From the NCBI GenBank assembly GCA_932521035.1, contig OW051497.1, forward strand, positions 5,332,001 to 5,396,000: 64,000 bases of DNA, read 5' to 3'. The notes under the pieces are model-generated. The model worked only from the letters and a program-made list of their open reading frames with translations, was not told the origin of the DNA and ran no database searches. The DNA comes from Oscheius dolichura. Its lineage: Eukaryota > Nematoda > Chromadorea > Rhabditida > Rhabditidae. The position numbers and the translations under genes are program-made. Positions 12,652-25,200 of this stretch are shown here, in pieces (the stretch's first letter is position 1; the number at the start of each line of letters is the position of its first letter).

Positions 12652-12859
12652 AATTGTTTCCTGGTGATAGTTTGTTTTTTTGTAAATAGCTAAAAGCCAA
12701 GCGAGTAGTTGTCTAGAAAGACGCGTCGTTTGATTAAAAATTGATCCGCGAAGCGGCGTCGCGTTGGGTCGCTTCCCGCTTTTCGGACTACCTCACTATC
12801 TCCCAAACTCTCTGGTAATAGCGTTTAGCTGTTTCATTCTTTTTGTTCCTGTTGTAAAA

Positions 12860-14186
12860 ATGAACTGGTTGCAATTCTTTAAAAATGCTGGAATTCCCGA
12901 CGCCGCCGCCAACCAATACAATCAGTCATTTATTAAGAATAGGTAATTTTAGAAATCAACCAATTTTAATGTATATTTCTTGCAGAATTCAGCAATCACA
13001 TCTCGCTGATCTGGACAAGAACACGCTTTCTGAGTTAGGAGTTAGAGCTATTGGAGACCAGGTTAGTATTTGAATTTATCAACAAAGCACCTTGGAAAAC
13101 ACCGCTTTTATATTTAACAATTTAAAAAAAAATATATATATAATAACATATATTTTTATAGGTAATTTTAGAAATTATTTTAATTTTTATTTGCAGTTGG
13201 CAATCCTGAAAACCATCAAAAAGGGAAGTCATTCGTCAATATCTGTAAGTAGAGGACAGCGTGTCAAAATTGAGGCTCCGGATTCATCCTCCTCTTCTAT
13301 TGGCTCAGGTAGGGCAGCATTTTGTGTTTTCCAAATTGTTTCTTAGGAGATATGAGCATGGCCAGTTTCCACAGAAAGGGAAGACCTCCACCGGATAGCC
13401 AGGAAATCTACCATATCAAGATGCCCCAAGGCACCACGTCTAGAACTCAACAGATTCTTCGACGAGCCCAAATGCTCCACTCCAAGGGTAAGCGTCTATC
13501 CACCTTATTGAAATTACAAGTTGTTTTCTAGGTTTGGTCAGAGGACTGACGGGTGTGAGACAGGGTGGGCGCCCTGTAAGCCCAATCGATAAGACGAGCA
13601 TAGCTGCAAGAAACACCAACCAACGTGGCACCGTCAGAGTAATTCAGCAACATCTGGGAGGGGGACCAAGAGTATCGTATGCTTCTCGAACCATGACTGT
13701 CACGTATGTTGCTCAACTATCAATTTAAATCAACGACTGCAGTGTTCCGGAAAGGCAACAGAAACAGAGGATTTCTTTCGGAAACGAAAGTGAAGCACGA
13801 TCAACCCGATTTACTAACAACGTACGTTTTATTTCGTGGTATTCTTTTTAATAATACATATTTTAGAAACCAATTGAAAAGGTGATAAGCTCTTCCCGAG
13901 TTATAAAACGGATCGAGCGACCGGGTACCTCGAGAACCAATATTCAACAGAGAATTTCCTACACTGTGAGCGCACTGAAGTTTTGCAATCTGTAATTTAT
14001 TTTAAGAATGGCCGAAATTCTCGGGTACAAATGGTTGAGGAAGAGTATGATGGAGAAGAGGAGGTCATTTATGAGGACGCCGAATCCGGAGAACAACTTT
14101 ACATGGACGATGACGGCAGTCTTGTTGAATACGTCGACCAACCACAACGGAAGAAGAAGAACATTTTCAGCCGCATCACCATGTAA
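12860..14186 (+). CDS. SAM-domain protein, C19orf47-like
   Basis: Eight exons (12860-12942, 12986-13061, 13197-13308, 13347-13487, 13532-13703, 13743-13821, 13867-13965, 14007-14186) join to 313 residues. Residues 1-65 form a SAM-like helical bundle (MNWLQFFKNAGIPDAAANQY ... LSELGVRAIGDQ) that I recognise from the vertebrate C19orf47 family. The middle is basic and Ser-rich (KMPQGTTSRTQQILRRAQML, VSYASRTMTV). The C-terminus is very acidic (VEEEYDGEEEVIYEDAESG) and then basic, ending NIFSRITM. No signal peptide or membrane segment is seen, so it is intracellular. SAM domains mediate protein-protein or RNA contacts; the role of this family is not established as far as I know. Intron 2 is unusual (see the separate feature at 13062-13196). 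The last intron uses an AAG acceptor. Confidence 0.85.
13062..13196 (+). other. Composite intron with internal AG|GT junction
   Basis: This 135-nt intron of the SAM-domain gene contains, at its 3' end, a complete 35-nt intron-like unit (13162-13196) that begins GTAATTTTAGAAAT and ends TTTGCAG. The base just before it completes a good acceptor, TTTTTATAG. The GTAATTTTAGAAAT start is identical to that of the preceding intron (12943-12985), which also shares ATTTTAAT and a TTGCAG end. The arrangement equals two introns with a zero-length exon between them, or a recursive splice site. Confidence 0.6.
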
Positions 14187-17100
14187 CCGATCTCCCTCCT
14201 TCCCAATATTCGATGATATTCACAACACTTTGTTACATTCTTTCTAGATCTGTAATGAACCTCCTTCAATAGTCTAGCGTTTCCTCCACTTCTCACATTC
14301 CAAAGTATCCGGCGTAAGCTTGTAAATCCCGAGGGCAGGGTGTCAAATATTTGTCAGACATGATTCTTCCATGTTTTGGTTGAGTCATGTAAGAAGCCGT
14401 AAAAATTGACAAATAACCTGTCCCCAGTTACCGAGGTCTACAGCCGAAGAAAAGCCACAATCCAACGGCAATCCAGTCGACTGTTTGATCATACGACTCT
14501 CATGCTGCAACCTAAGGATTATAACGTAATACGTGATCGTAATCCCCCTTGATTCAGTGTTTGCTGATCTGACTGATTTGTTCCTTTTTTTCGAACAGGA
14601 ACCATGGCACTCCCTGGGTGCGTAATCACGTATGGGAACTAGAATGACACATACCGCGAACGCCGGAAGGAAATGGTAAACAGACGAGAGGGACACACGC
14701 ATGAGGCACAATGCATGGGATCTATTCACTTTCTTCTTCTGCTCACGTTTTTGGTCTCAACAACTGGATCCTACGGCCATTCCGAAATCCTCCGGCACGG
14801 GAGCAGAATAAAATCTTTGCCTTTCTGTAAAGATTCTGCAGTTAATGAGACACAAGTACCAGGCTATAAACAGCACTTGTATTCTCTAAAATAGCGCATC
14901 TTTTTGCTCGAGGCGGGTTTTCTGTGTGAAGAATTAGTTGAACAAGCGCTGAAGTGCCTGCAAACATTTGGAGCTTGACCGACGGCAAAAACGTTAATTT
15001 CCGATCTTCCGCTATCCTCCTTGATTGCCGGAAGATTTTTATTTCTTCCCCCCTTCAGTTGGCAAATGATTTCATCGAAGAGCTAGTGTGTGCGTGTGGT
15101 CGGTCAACTTCTTACGTTTCCCGCCCACCGGCGGTCCCTCTTTCCGGTGTTCGCGGTAGGCATCGCGAAAGAGCTCACAATAACACCTTCCGGGGTTTAT
15201 ACCCAGTTTTTCATTGTTCACTTCTGCTCGATATTTTCCTAAGTTTGACTACATCATACAGATTGCCTTCAGTTTCTCCATAATCATCTTTAGCAAGGCT
15301 TTTCTTGTCACAACTCCCTTATTCCATATTTTGCAATAAGGAATGCACTGGACTTACTCATTTGCCTAGGATTGACTGGAATTATTCATTGCCATTGGAC
15401 CGTGCCCGTTCCCATTCCCTTACCTCGTATTTTTCCCACGCCTACCGTATTTTTACCGCGAGTTTTTCGATCCCTTCCTTGTTCGAATCGTATAAGAAGG
15501 GAGGGGGCGTTTGTCACTCTGGGAAACTGGTACAACTGCACATCTTTCAACAACCTCGAGACAGAATACCGAGACCTCGTTTCACTGTCTTTGTAGCTTA
15601 CAGTATACAGGTAAGGCTAATTGCCCACGAAAGTCATGCTCACCAAGGGACTACAGCTGTCTTTTAGGGAGTTTTCCTTATCTCTGTGCCCGAGGCGAAA
15701 ACAAACAAAAGTGTTCACGTCGCTTCTGTAACAATAGCAACCGAGCCAATCCTTTCCGGTTCCGATCACATCCATTTTTTGTGGCTTAGGATCCTTCCTC
15801 AGCCTCGTGTGACGGAGAGAGTGTACTTAGCGCGTCTAGGTGTTGCGTTTGTTTAGCCAAGGTCCAAAGAGGGCGTTATGAGCAGCTTGCCTCCGGACCG
15901 GTACATGCTCATGCGACACGCGCCTTTTACGATCTCATACCGAATTGACCGCCTTCCTTAATTTTTTGAGGAGGCCGCATGGCAGATACCTTCGATCTGA
16001 CTTTGCCTTTGAATGGCACCATTCTCTCCCTCTTTCTCCCTGCCGTATGACATGCATGATACCTCTTCCAACATCAAAGGAGGTCACTTCAAATGCTTGG
16101 CCCAAGCGCCCATTGTGACGCAGCCAGACGCACTGTTCTCACGGCGATGTCAAATGTCGTTTTTAGTCTTTCCTCTTGTTCCATCCACATATGGAAGCGT
16201 TTACAACCAATTGATGATACATTGATTAGCTTGTGGCCGATGTCGGGTGGACACCCACGCAAGTAGATAATGAGACCTCTGCATACTTCCCTCTTATCTG
16301 AGTTTTTTCAAAATTTTTGATTAGCTGTCCGACAGGCGCCTCACATTTTACGGCTCCTGTGCAAACAAACAAAAACTGCTCAGTGTACTGAGACAGCCAT
16401 CATAATTATGCAAATGACCTTCTACCCAACTGGAACTCCATTATCATATTTATCCCCCTCTCTGTAAATGGCAGGTTGGGCGGTCCTCTCTTCTGTTTAT
16501 ACGGTATTCGCCTAACAATATGAAATCTACCCACCTCTCTCTCTCTCTCTCTCTCTTACGTAACTACTTTCGGCTAATCCCTCGCATTTTTGTTGCGTGC
16601 ACCTGCAGATGTAGGTTTAGATTCGTACCAGATGGGCGCCTTTTGGCGTATTAATAGGACGCGCCCTGTTTTGTTTTCTTTTCCAAATGCCGCCGGCAGT
16701 TTTTCATTAAACAGCTCACCAAGTGCAACTGTGCTTATCGTCCAATTTTGGAATGCCAACCCTGTGTCCCCGGCTCCTTCACGCTGTTCCGCCGCTCCTG
16801 ACTCACCGTTCCTATCAAAGGAGCAGCTAGCGTGACCAGAGGTGCCATCCAACAAGGTGTTTGTCCCCAGCTGATGTACAGCACTGTCTCCACTCCCTCA
16901 GGCTGCTTCTCGGCTTTCCTAAAAAGTTCAGGAAGACAACAAAAGTGATTCACGTGTGTTCCGCTGTTTGATCTGAGGATTGTAGCGTGACGAACAGTTC
17001 TGTCGGTTGTTGTGTCCGGTCCATTTCTAAACCAATAGTCTCCAAACATTTGGAGGTAACATCCCCTGTGCTCTATGGTCAGGGGGACTGTACTGCCTGC

Positions 17101-19274
17101 TTGTTGTTGTCTTCGTGCTTCCCATTCCTCCTCCACAGAGGAATTCTAGCTATTCCCAAAAATGCTCAGTTGACAACCCATAAACCCTATCGTAATATGC
17201 ATGGTTGTCGTCCTTCGATGACCATTTCGTCGATTTATTCTAGGCAGATGCTGTCCTCTGCCGATCGGATCCCCTTTGTCTAGGTAGTATTTGCATACTC
17301 CTCACTATCCCTGCTGTATCCCCTGCTCACCTCCGGCTACTTTCATCCTCACTATTACCTGTCGGAATGTCCTCTAAAGGCCCAATTTGTTAATCCGACG
17401 ACTCCCCTGTCCCTCTCGAATAGCGGTGAAACAATTATATGCGGGGTCGTTATGGTCAGGGCTACTCATCGAGCCGCTTCCCCTCTCCTAGCCACATAAT
17501 GGTAGCACCTGGCCCATGAGGTAAATCAACCTCGATCAATACTTACACGCTCATTAGCACCGGGCGCAGCTTCGAGCCTCTCTTATTTTTATGCGTATCC
17601 GTCTAATTAGTCGGCGCTTATGTTTAGAATTTATCTTAACACCAACTCTTGTTGACGACTTTCTATGAGAGATTCCTGCGAGCTCTCTCAATAAACTCCC
17701 TTTCATATGCCTTTTTTTATAGAGACGATCGCAAATGGCTTGTGAACAGTCTGATCAGCAGTTCCCTCACTCTTTTTTTATTATTTCGTCTATCGCTAAT
17801 ACCGTAATCCTTTGTCAATATCCTTCAATATGTTCTGCTTATTTTTAATGTAATATTCTTGAAACGGAGTCTGTAACTCATCCCATTTTTTGTGGTTTCT
17901 TTGTCCTCCTCTCGGTGACTACCTTCCAACACATGCCAAGGTCGCTAATTTGCATTTTCACTCGCGCGCTGTCTTTTCACAGTCTTTCCTTAGGGAAACA
18001 CATCTTTTCCGCACTGCCCCAACTGTAATTACCTTGTCAGCCATCTGTTCCTCCTCTCTTCCTGGGAGTTCGTGACAATGGCATCAATGCAAATTATTAA
18101 ATATTTATGCTCCCACACGTCAATCTTCATTCGAATTCCTGGCTATTTTCGAGGTGATAAACGAACATTCTCTTTTTTCAATGAGGTGCCACCAATTTCC
18201 CATGCAATCTCATATGTCAGTGAGGATGAGTAGGGTTGGTGGCCTTCGTGGCTCTGCTTCAATTACTCCAACCTTCGCTTTCTTTTGTTGGGGAGGCTAT
18301 TGGGAGGAGAGAAAAAACCATGGGATGGTATCAGATTGCCGGTCCTGTTTATTTAATCTCATCAGGGCGGTTCTGGGTAATGACCGTTATTTTCTCAGCT
18401 AATAAACCACTTTCGGGTGACTTTCCCATGACATCCTCAATAGTTAGGAAAGATATTTCTCGCTATTTTATTCAAGCCAAAATGATACGATAGTTCTTTT
18501 CTTTTTTATTGCTTTTGTCAACTATTAATATTATGATTTTCCGGGACATTAATCACCCCCTCCCGATTTCATTCACGAAAACTACTTATTAGGACCCTCA
18601 TCGAAGGCGAGGGAATGCATCTGTCATCGGTACCGGTTGCTTGCGTGTGCAACTCTAATTTTTCACAACGGAAGCCACAACCGACACCTCAAATGACGAA
18701 TGTGGCCATCGGCCGGTTGTCTGACATCCAGTGTAACTCCACCGCATAACTAGCGCTTTCACCTCACTTGTCATTTACCAAGGACATCCTTGGCTCTACC
18801 CTGTCCAATCTCAGCCGGCACTTTCTTACTTTCACCTAACAACAGATTTGCTTTTTTTTGTTCCCGAGAACATGGAGATGGTATGCATGCCAAGGACCCG
18901 TTCTGAGACAAGGGTCGTCATTATGGTCGGGGTTGCGTATTGGTAGGCGTTTTTGTTGTATATAAGGAAAGCGAAAGGCCTCGGGCCGAGGGAGGGGAAA
19001 GGCAATAACTTCGGTGCCCATCTACAGTTTCAAGATAATCCAATCGCAATAGGCCGGTTTGCCAGTTTTGCTCAACAGAAACATACCGAATTGCCCATTG
19101 CGGTCGACTTCCCGCTGAGGGAGGGGCTTGTTTTTACACCGACTCTCAGCGATACACTCTGAGCTTCTTAAGTTTCAGCTGCCATTTGGTTATTTCGTCC
19201 CGGTCATCTGTCTCTTTCTTTATTTGTTCTCAGTTTCCTCCTTTTAATGGTACCGTATCTCTTTCAGTGATGTC
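14187..19274. other. Pyrimidine-rich gene-poor region upstream of the Daple homologue
   Basis: This is 5.1 kb without a gene I can support. From about 15 kb the plus strand is strikingly C/T-rich (many CCCT, CTTT, TCTC runs), continuing into the first introns of the gene that follows. It may be a long 5' UTR intron, outron or promoter region of that gene. The only repeat seen is a CT microsatellite at 16535-16556. A short frame at 14712-14894 (+) begins with a hydrophobic leader-like stretch but has no other support. Confidence 0.5.
16535..16556. repeat. (CT)11 microsatellite
   Basis: An uninterrupted CT dinucleotide run of about 22 nt lies in the pyrimidine-rich region. Confidence 0.9.
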
Positions 19275-22200
19275 ATGATCGAAGAAGACGAATTTTGGAA
19301 CCAGCCTTTGGCCATCTGGCTAAAGTAAGAAACTGTCACAAACGATATTTATCAAATCACTTCAGGGACCTGGCAACCGGTGAAGCTGCACTAGTCACAG
19401 ATGCACAGTGGAGATTGAACACTGCTAAGAATTCTCCTATAAGATATAGAGAACTTACCGACGGCGTGCTTTTATCTCTCATTTTTCATGAAATGTAAGT
19501 CTTAGTTTTGTGAAGCTCTATTGTTCTAAGACAACAAACTAGTAACAGCGGCTATTTTTTATGAAAGGAGGTTTAAGCTTTCCCTCCTAGCTCGAAGTTG
19601 ACCTAATTTGAAATTAAAGCAAAAACGCGTTCGTCATTGCCCCTTTTCGTCGGTGTCACTTTCCCAAAAGGAGACCATTTACCGGAAAAATTATCTCGAG
19701 ATCTCTTTTGCTTTCGACCCTCTCGCGCAAAGACGTTCGCAATTGGCAAAATAAGGAATTCGCCGTTCCCTCATTATTCCTCCTCCTCACCACACGTTAA
19801 AAAGACCTTTATCAACGTTTCTTGTGGGTATCTCGTTTTTGTTGACTTCCCCATTCGGTCATGGGCCACTAATCTGCAAACATGGAATGGCGTAACTTTT
19901 TCGAGAAAAGTAAATACCTTGCTTAGATGGCACCGTTGACCCTGAACCGTTTTGTAATACTTCTCCAGGGATGCAATACCATAGTTTAGCATGCCATCTG
20001 GACCGGAATTTCGTATGCAAATTATGGGGATAAACACAGGTCGCAGCCGCAGTGTCATGAACTGCCACCGATATACACCCTGCCTCTATTTTCCTTCTTC
20101 ATATTTGTGTACATGTTAATTAATCATATTGATAGGAAGAGCAGCTGCTCAGCAAAGGAGGCAGGTTGCCTATTAGGCAACCGTAAATCTCGCCCCCCAG
20201 TGTCATAAGCCCGGGAACGAGAGGAAATTGTTTCCTGCAGAAAAAAGATAGCCTGTAAACAGTTATGATTAATCAGATCACAATGTCGATAATACTATAC
20301 TCCGACAGTTATATGCGACCTTTTATAGAGAACCTATTGGAGAGGCTTCAGTCATAGTCACAGATCCCAGCGCCTCTCGTGACACGAATTCGAAGCAACG
20401 ACTATTTTTCTGGCTTTTGGAGGCGATTCGGCGTTTCTACAAGGTACGGAAGTCATTTCACTTATTTCTTATAAAAGGCGGGACATCTGGTTGGCACTGA
20501 CTTGCGCTAATTTCTTGAAAATCAAAGAAGCTGGCGCCGAATAACGAAAAACGCGCATCCTCGCGGACATCTGCCTCTCGGTAGGCCCTGAGGCCCCTTG
20601 TTCAACCGAGGAACTGTCTCCTACTCACCTCTTTTTATAATTGCCGTGTACTACTAATGGTTAATTTTCAGCATCATCTCAACCAATTGGTGATAGTCTC
20701 TCCTCCCGACATCCCCGCTATCGTCAGGAGTCTTCGGCCAGGTTGGTCGCCTCAGTTTCTTTTCCCAATCTTGCCTACCATCTGCTCAGTTTACAACCCG
20801 CTTACATTGCGCAACACATCCTTCCCGTAAGCGTGTGAGGTCTAAACACCAAAAAAGAGACTTGGGTGTGGCATGAACCAGTTATGCAAGGATACGCTTA
20901 GATTGCCATAATGCCATTCAACCCGATTGAACATGCCCATTCGGAAGTCACTGGAGCTTCCGAGATGGTCTCTGCGGTTTGCCTTGTCGGTCTATCAGCG
21001 ACCTCCGTTGACCCCGGGCGCCTTGTCGCTCGGCATGTCAACATGCTATAACTGCATATCGTCGCTAACCTTTTAGGCACTTCACCGATTGGTCATTTAC
21101 TCCAATTAGACAAATAATGCAGTTCGTATTGCAGGCGCTCTCCTTTCCCTCTAGTTTGTACTGCTCCCCTTTCTATTCCTTGCATGGATATACCATAAAA
21201 TATCAGAAGTACAGTAGGAAAGATAACTATAGCGAGAGGAACACCTCAATAAACAGGAATCCTGCCCATAACCTCAAAGTTGATGCATTCCCGTCACTGT
21301 CAATGGGTTTACGAGCCAGGTTAATATGCGTGCACCGTGCCCTCCCGACGTCGGAATTCGTATTTTATTGTTGTTGGCCGCCGGGAGCGCCTTGTAGTAA
21401 TATTCGGCCGGCGGCCATCACTACGCGCACCCTGATCTGCATACCTTTGTTCTCCTCTTGTTCCGTCTCCATTACCAGTCACCTGATGATCCCGGGCTAG
21501 CTCCTTTTTGCCTGCTGTCTATTTGGCCTTCCGCCGGTCCATCAGCTAATTGCAAATCGCCAATTAATCTTGCAAACCGATTTAAATTTGCCAGACCACC
21601 TGGAATCCCTTTTTTACGCCGCTCGGAGGCGAGGTATTCCTTCCGGTTGTATGCGTCTGCTCACTTCTCCCATTGCCATTAGTCAGTCCGAGACAAAACA
21701 TGCCATTTTCTCTCTTCGACTGATCAAGCTTTGATTGAGCACTTTTATCTTTTCTTGATTCTGCCAGTTTAATGGCAGCTGCCTATAGGCTGCGTGCTCC
21801 AATTAGTCTGATCCATTTTCTAAATCCGCTCCGATCTTTTTTATCGTACTCTTGCCATGCGGAGGAAATGGGATAATTGAAGAACATTGTCGGTGGCCTC
21901 GGACGGGTCAGTTGTTTACCGGTGCCGCTATCAGCGCAAAGTCATTAGCATAACGACACAGGGCACTCCTATTTTATCCCGGATTACACCTCTTTCCCAA
22001 TTTTATTTCCACCATCCCCGAGGATACACAAAGGGTTTACCCCGTTGAAATGAAGTTCCTGACCATTGGGTCAGGTATTTGAGCAGCACACGAGAGAGTG
22101 CCAAACAGAGACATATCATTGTAGCCTTCATGTATGCCCAGCGCGATCTGCAATAGTCAAATAGGGCCAGCTCTTCCAGTACAACGCCTCCTCACATCCT

Positions 22201-25200
22201 TACTTAGCCGTAAAATTCGCCTCGTAAGCTTTTTCTGGTCTATGAAATTCGTCACACTTTCGGCCACCTTTCGGCGTCAGGTGTTCCTCCACCAAGAACG
22301 CGTACTTTTCAACACGATAAAAAACGACTCACTACGAAGCGGTGTCTCTCCCTCCCACACCCCCGCCGAATACTGCGAACGAATAACGGAACGCGACTTA
22401 AATTAGCTAAATTGCGAACATTATGGTCATTTGCTGTCTTATTCGAAGACCGCTCTCCCTCGTCATTGGCGATGAGGCGTTTATGTATGAGACGGATTCA
22501 GGTAAGAGCGCCTTCTTGCCTTATACGGTCCATCATGGTTAAGCTGGTCCGAGAACTGTTTACCCATTTCTGGCCCGAAACGGCTTTCCCACGCCACTTG
22601 CCCCTTTTCCCACACGATTATACCATTTCTGTCGTTTCTGTGCCGTGACGACCTCTCTTCCCGACACCTTTTTATCACCGTCTGCGCATCAGTTGTTCTA
22701 GGCTCCACTTTACGCATTTAGGGAGAACAGTACATCATCTCCCGTTATCACAGCCCTGATAAATATCACCTATGTCCTTGAGGTTCAAGGGATAGTCTAA
22801 AATAGCCTATTCGGACAATCAGGCGCAGGTCAGGTTCAGGCGGAGGGGGATATTTACCGAGCATAATGGACAAACGGGACATTGTGACAATCTTCATTCA
22901 AATGACATCCAATCCTTGGCTGACCGGAAAACCGGAAAATCCTAAATCTGCATTCTTTACGAGGCTGTTTGCTACCATTTTACGGTACCTTCAACGCGGC
23001 GGAGAAATTGCCGTTTTTGAACCCCTTAAACACTTTCGTCTCCCCTCTCTCCCCTTTTAGTCTGAGACCTCCCATCTCCAGACATTTTCTTCAGCCTTAG
23101 AAATTCACTACGCAAAACGTGGTTTTGTCGTTTGTTATGCATGCGGTTCGGGGGATTGAAAAGTTTTCAATCAGTGACTCATTCCTGTACAACTCATCTA
23201 GCGCTGCTTCTCGAGAAAATGCGATTTACGCGCTATCATGAGAGCTCGTTTCTCCTAAGAGTCGTTTGCGCTTCCGCTTTCCGCTTACCGAACGCCTGCG
23301 GCACCGGCTGTTTGGCCTATGGATGGTCTAATCGACCGTCCGGTTGGCGGCTACCCCTCCTGAAATTCATTGCCACGTAGAGTGCTCACGTATCATTCGC
23401 ATATCATCTTCACTTCAAGTGCCTTTTTTTCAGAAGAGTCCGGTGATGAACTGAATAAGTTTTTACTTCTACTCTTGGGTTGCGCTGTTCAAGGAGAGCG
23501 ACGCAAAACATTTGTGAACCGAATCACCAGATTAGCTCCTCATACACAAAACGCCTTAGCCAAGCATATCCAGAAGGTGAGTATCATCTAGTGTCTTGTT
23601 ATGCGGGGATTCAGATAACGGAGGAGTCTTCCGTTGTCGTCTCTGTCCCTTACCACACTGCCGAAGAGAGTAACCTCGTTTCTCATTTAGAAAGAGTAGT
23701 AAGAGATAGGGATACCCTAGCCCTTCAAATTCATCATATGTCAACAGATCCTGTAAGTCATCGGTGCTGAGCATAGACAAGAATTTTAGGAAAGTGACGA
23801 GGGTAGCAGCACGACGGCTACCTCTTCTCTTAATGGAGATCCCGCACCTGTAAGGTTCACCGAACTTAAATATGGTATACTCGTCTTTGTTGTGTAAAAT
23901 TCAACCTTATTTTAAGATCATCGAACACCCTCTCCAACCAATTTTGACAAAATTCATTCTAATGTCGAGATCGCTGGAAGGAAGCAGGAGTTTCGATCAT
24001 TACAAAACAGATGGTACTGCGTAGAAATTATACTTAATATTTGTATTTTCAGTCAAGACCTGGAAATGGAAATCCAAGACCGCGAGTATGAACTGCAACA
24101 GAAGGAAGAAATGGTAAGTTGTATTCGGCTAGACGTAACCAATGGGTCCAGATCAACAAGATGCAAGAAGAGCGGCATACTCTGATAAAGGATGCCTCTG
24201 TCGCGAGGGATCTCCGCGATGAGTTGGACTGTCTTCAGCTCAAGGTTGACAAACTTGAAAAGCTGGAACATCAGAACAAGAGGCTCCAGGAGCAGTTATC
24301 CGACAAAGAATACTGGGATGGCCGAGCAAAGGTGCCGTGCTCCAGGAATACCGATAATCTCTTTTGTTTGATTTAGGACCTTCTGACAGAGAATGACAAC
24401 TTGCGAAAGACCATGCAGTTAATGGAGGAACAGCTCCAAACACAGCAAAACAAACTAAAAGATGGGCCAGATGTTGACAATAGAATAGAAGAATTTCAAG
24501 CGGCCATTCGCAAGCTGCAAACGGAGATCAGCGAGGTACCCAGCCAAACGGCAAACATATGAATTCCGTTTCAGAAAAATCTGCAGATCGAAACGCTTTT
24601 GGTGGAACAATCACGTCTTGAAAATGACTTGTTTCTTCGCAATGAAAAACTCTCAGAACTGGAACGAACGGCAATTGCCTGTGATGGATTGACTCCCCGG
24701 GAAAATTATGGTTCATTGGCTGATCAGCTGGAAAATTCCCATCGGGCAGAGACCGCCCGGCTTCTTCTTGAAGTCAAGCAACTCCGAGCCAAGTTGGAGA
24801 ACAAAGACGACGCATCGGAAATTTCGTGAGTTCTTATAATTTTTTCGCCTAAACAATAAGCTTAAGTTTCTCCATTTTGGTGCCTGAACTGGAAGATCTG
24901 AAGAAAGAAGTCGACGAGAAAGACAAACAGCTCGCCCAAATGAAGGACGAAAACGATATTGTTACCAAGCAGTTGAACCAGTTGGAGCAGACGCTGTCAG
25001 CACTCAATGCCGAGTTCAAGGAGGTTGGGCACATTTGTCACAGTGCACCCATAGGTTTTAGACGACGGAGGAGCTTAGCATGGTCCGGTCTGCCAGAGAT
25101 GAAGCTGTTCACAGTTTGCACGACGCAAGGAGAAAATTCACCCAGTTCCAAACAGAGTTTGGAATGAAATTCGAACTTGAAGCCGAGAAGAAGGTTCCAG

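Noticed and set aside
14712-14894. Short plus-strand frame starting with a signal-peptide-like stretch
   Set aside because: The hydrophobic start is suggestive, but the remainder is short and shows no cysteine pattern, splice sites or homology.
16735-17136. 133-codon minus-strand open frame in the pyrimidine-rich desert
   Set aside because: The C/T bias of the plus strand removes stop codons from some frames; no domain or splice structure is seen.
21117-21500. 127-codon plus-strand open frame inside the 2.7-kb Daple-homologue intron
   Set aside because: It is interior to an intron whose flanking exons join in phase. It is basic, Ser/Pro-rich low-information sequence consistent with biased base composition.
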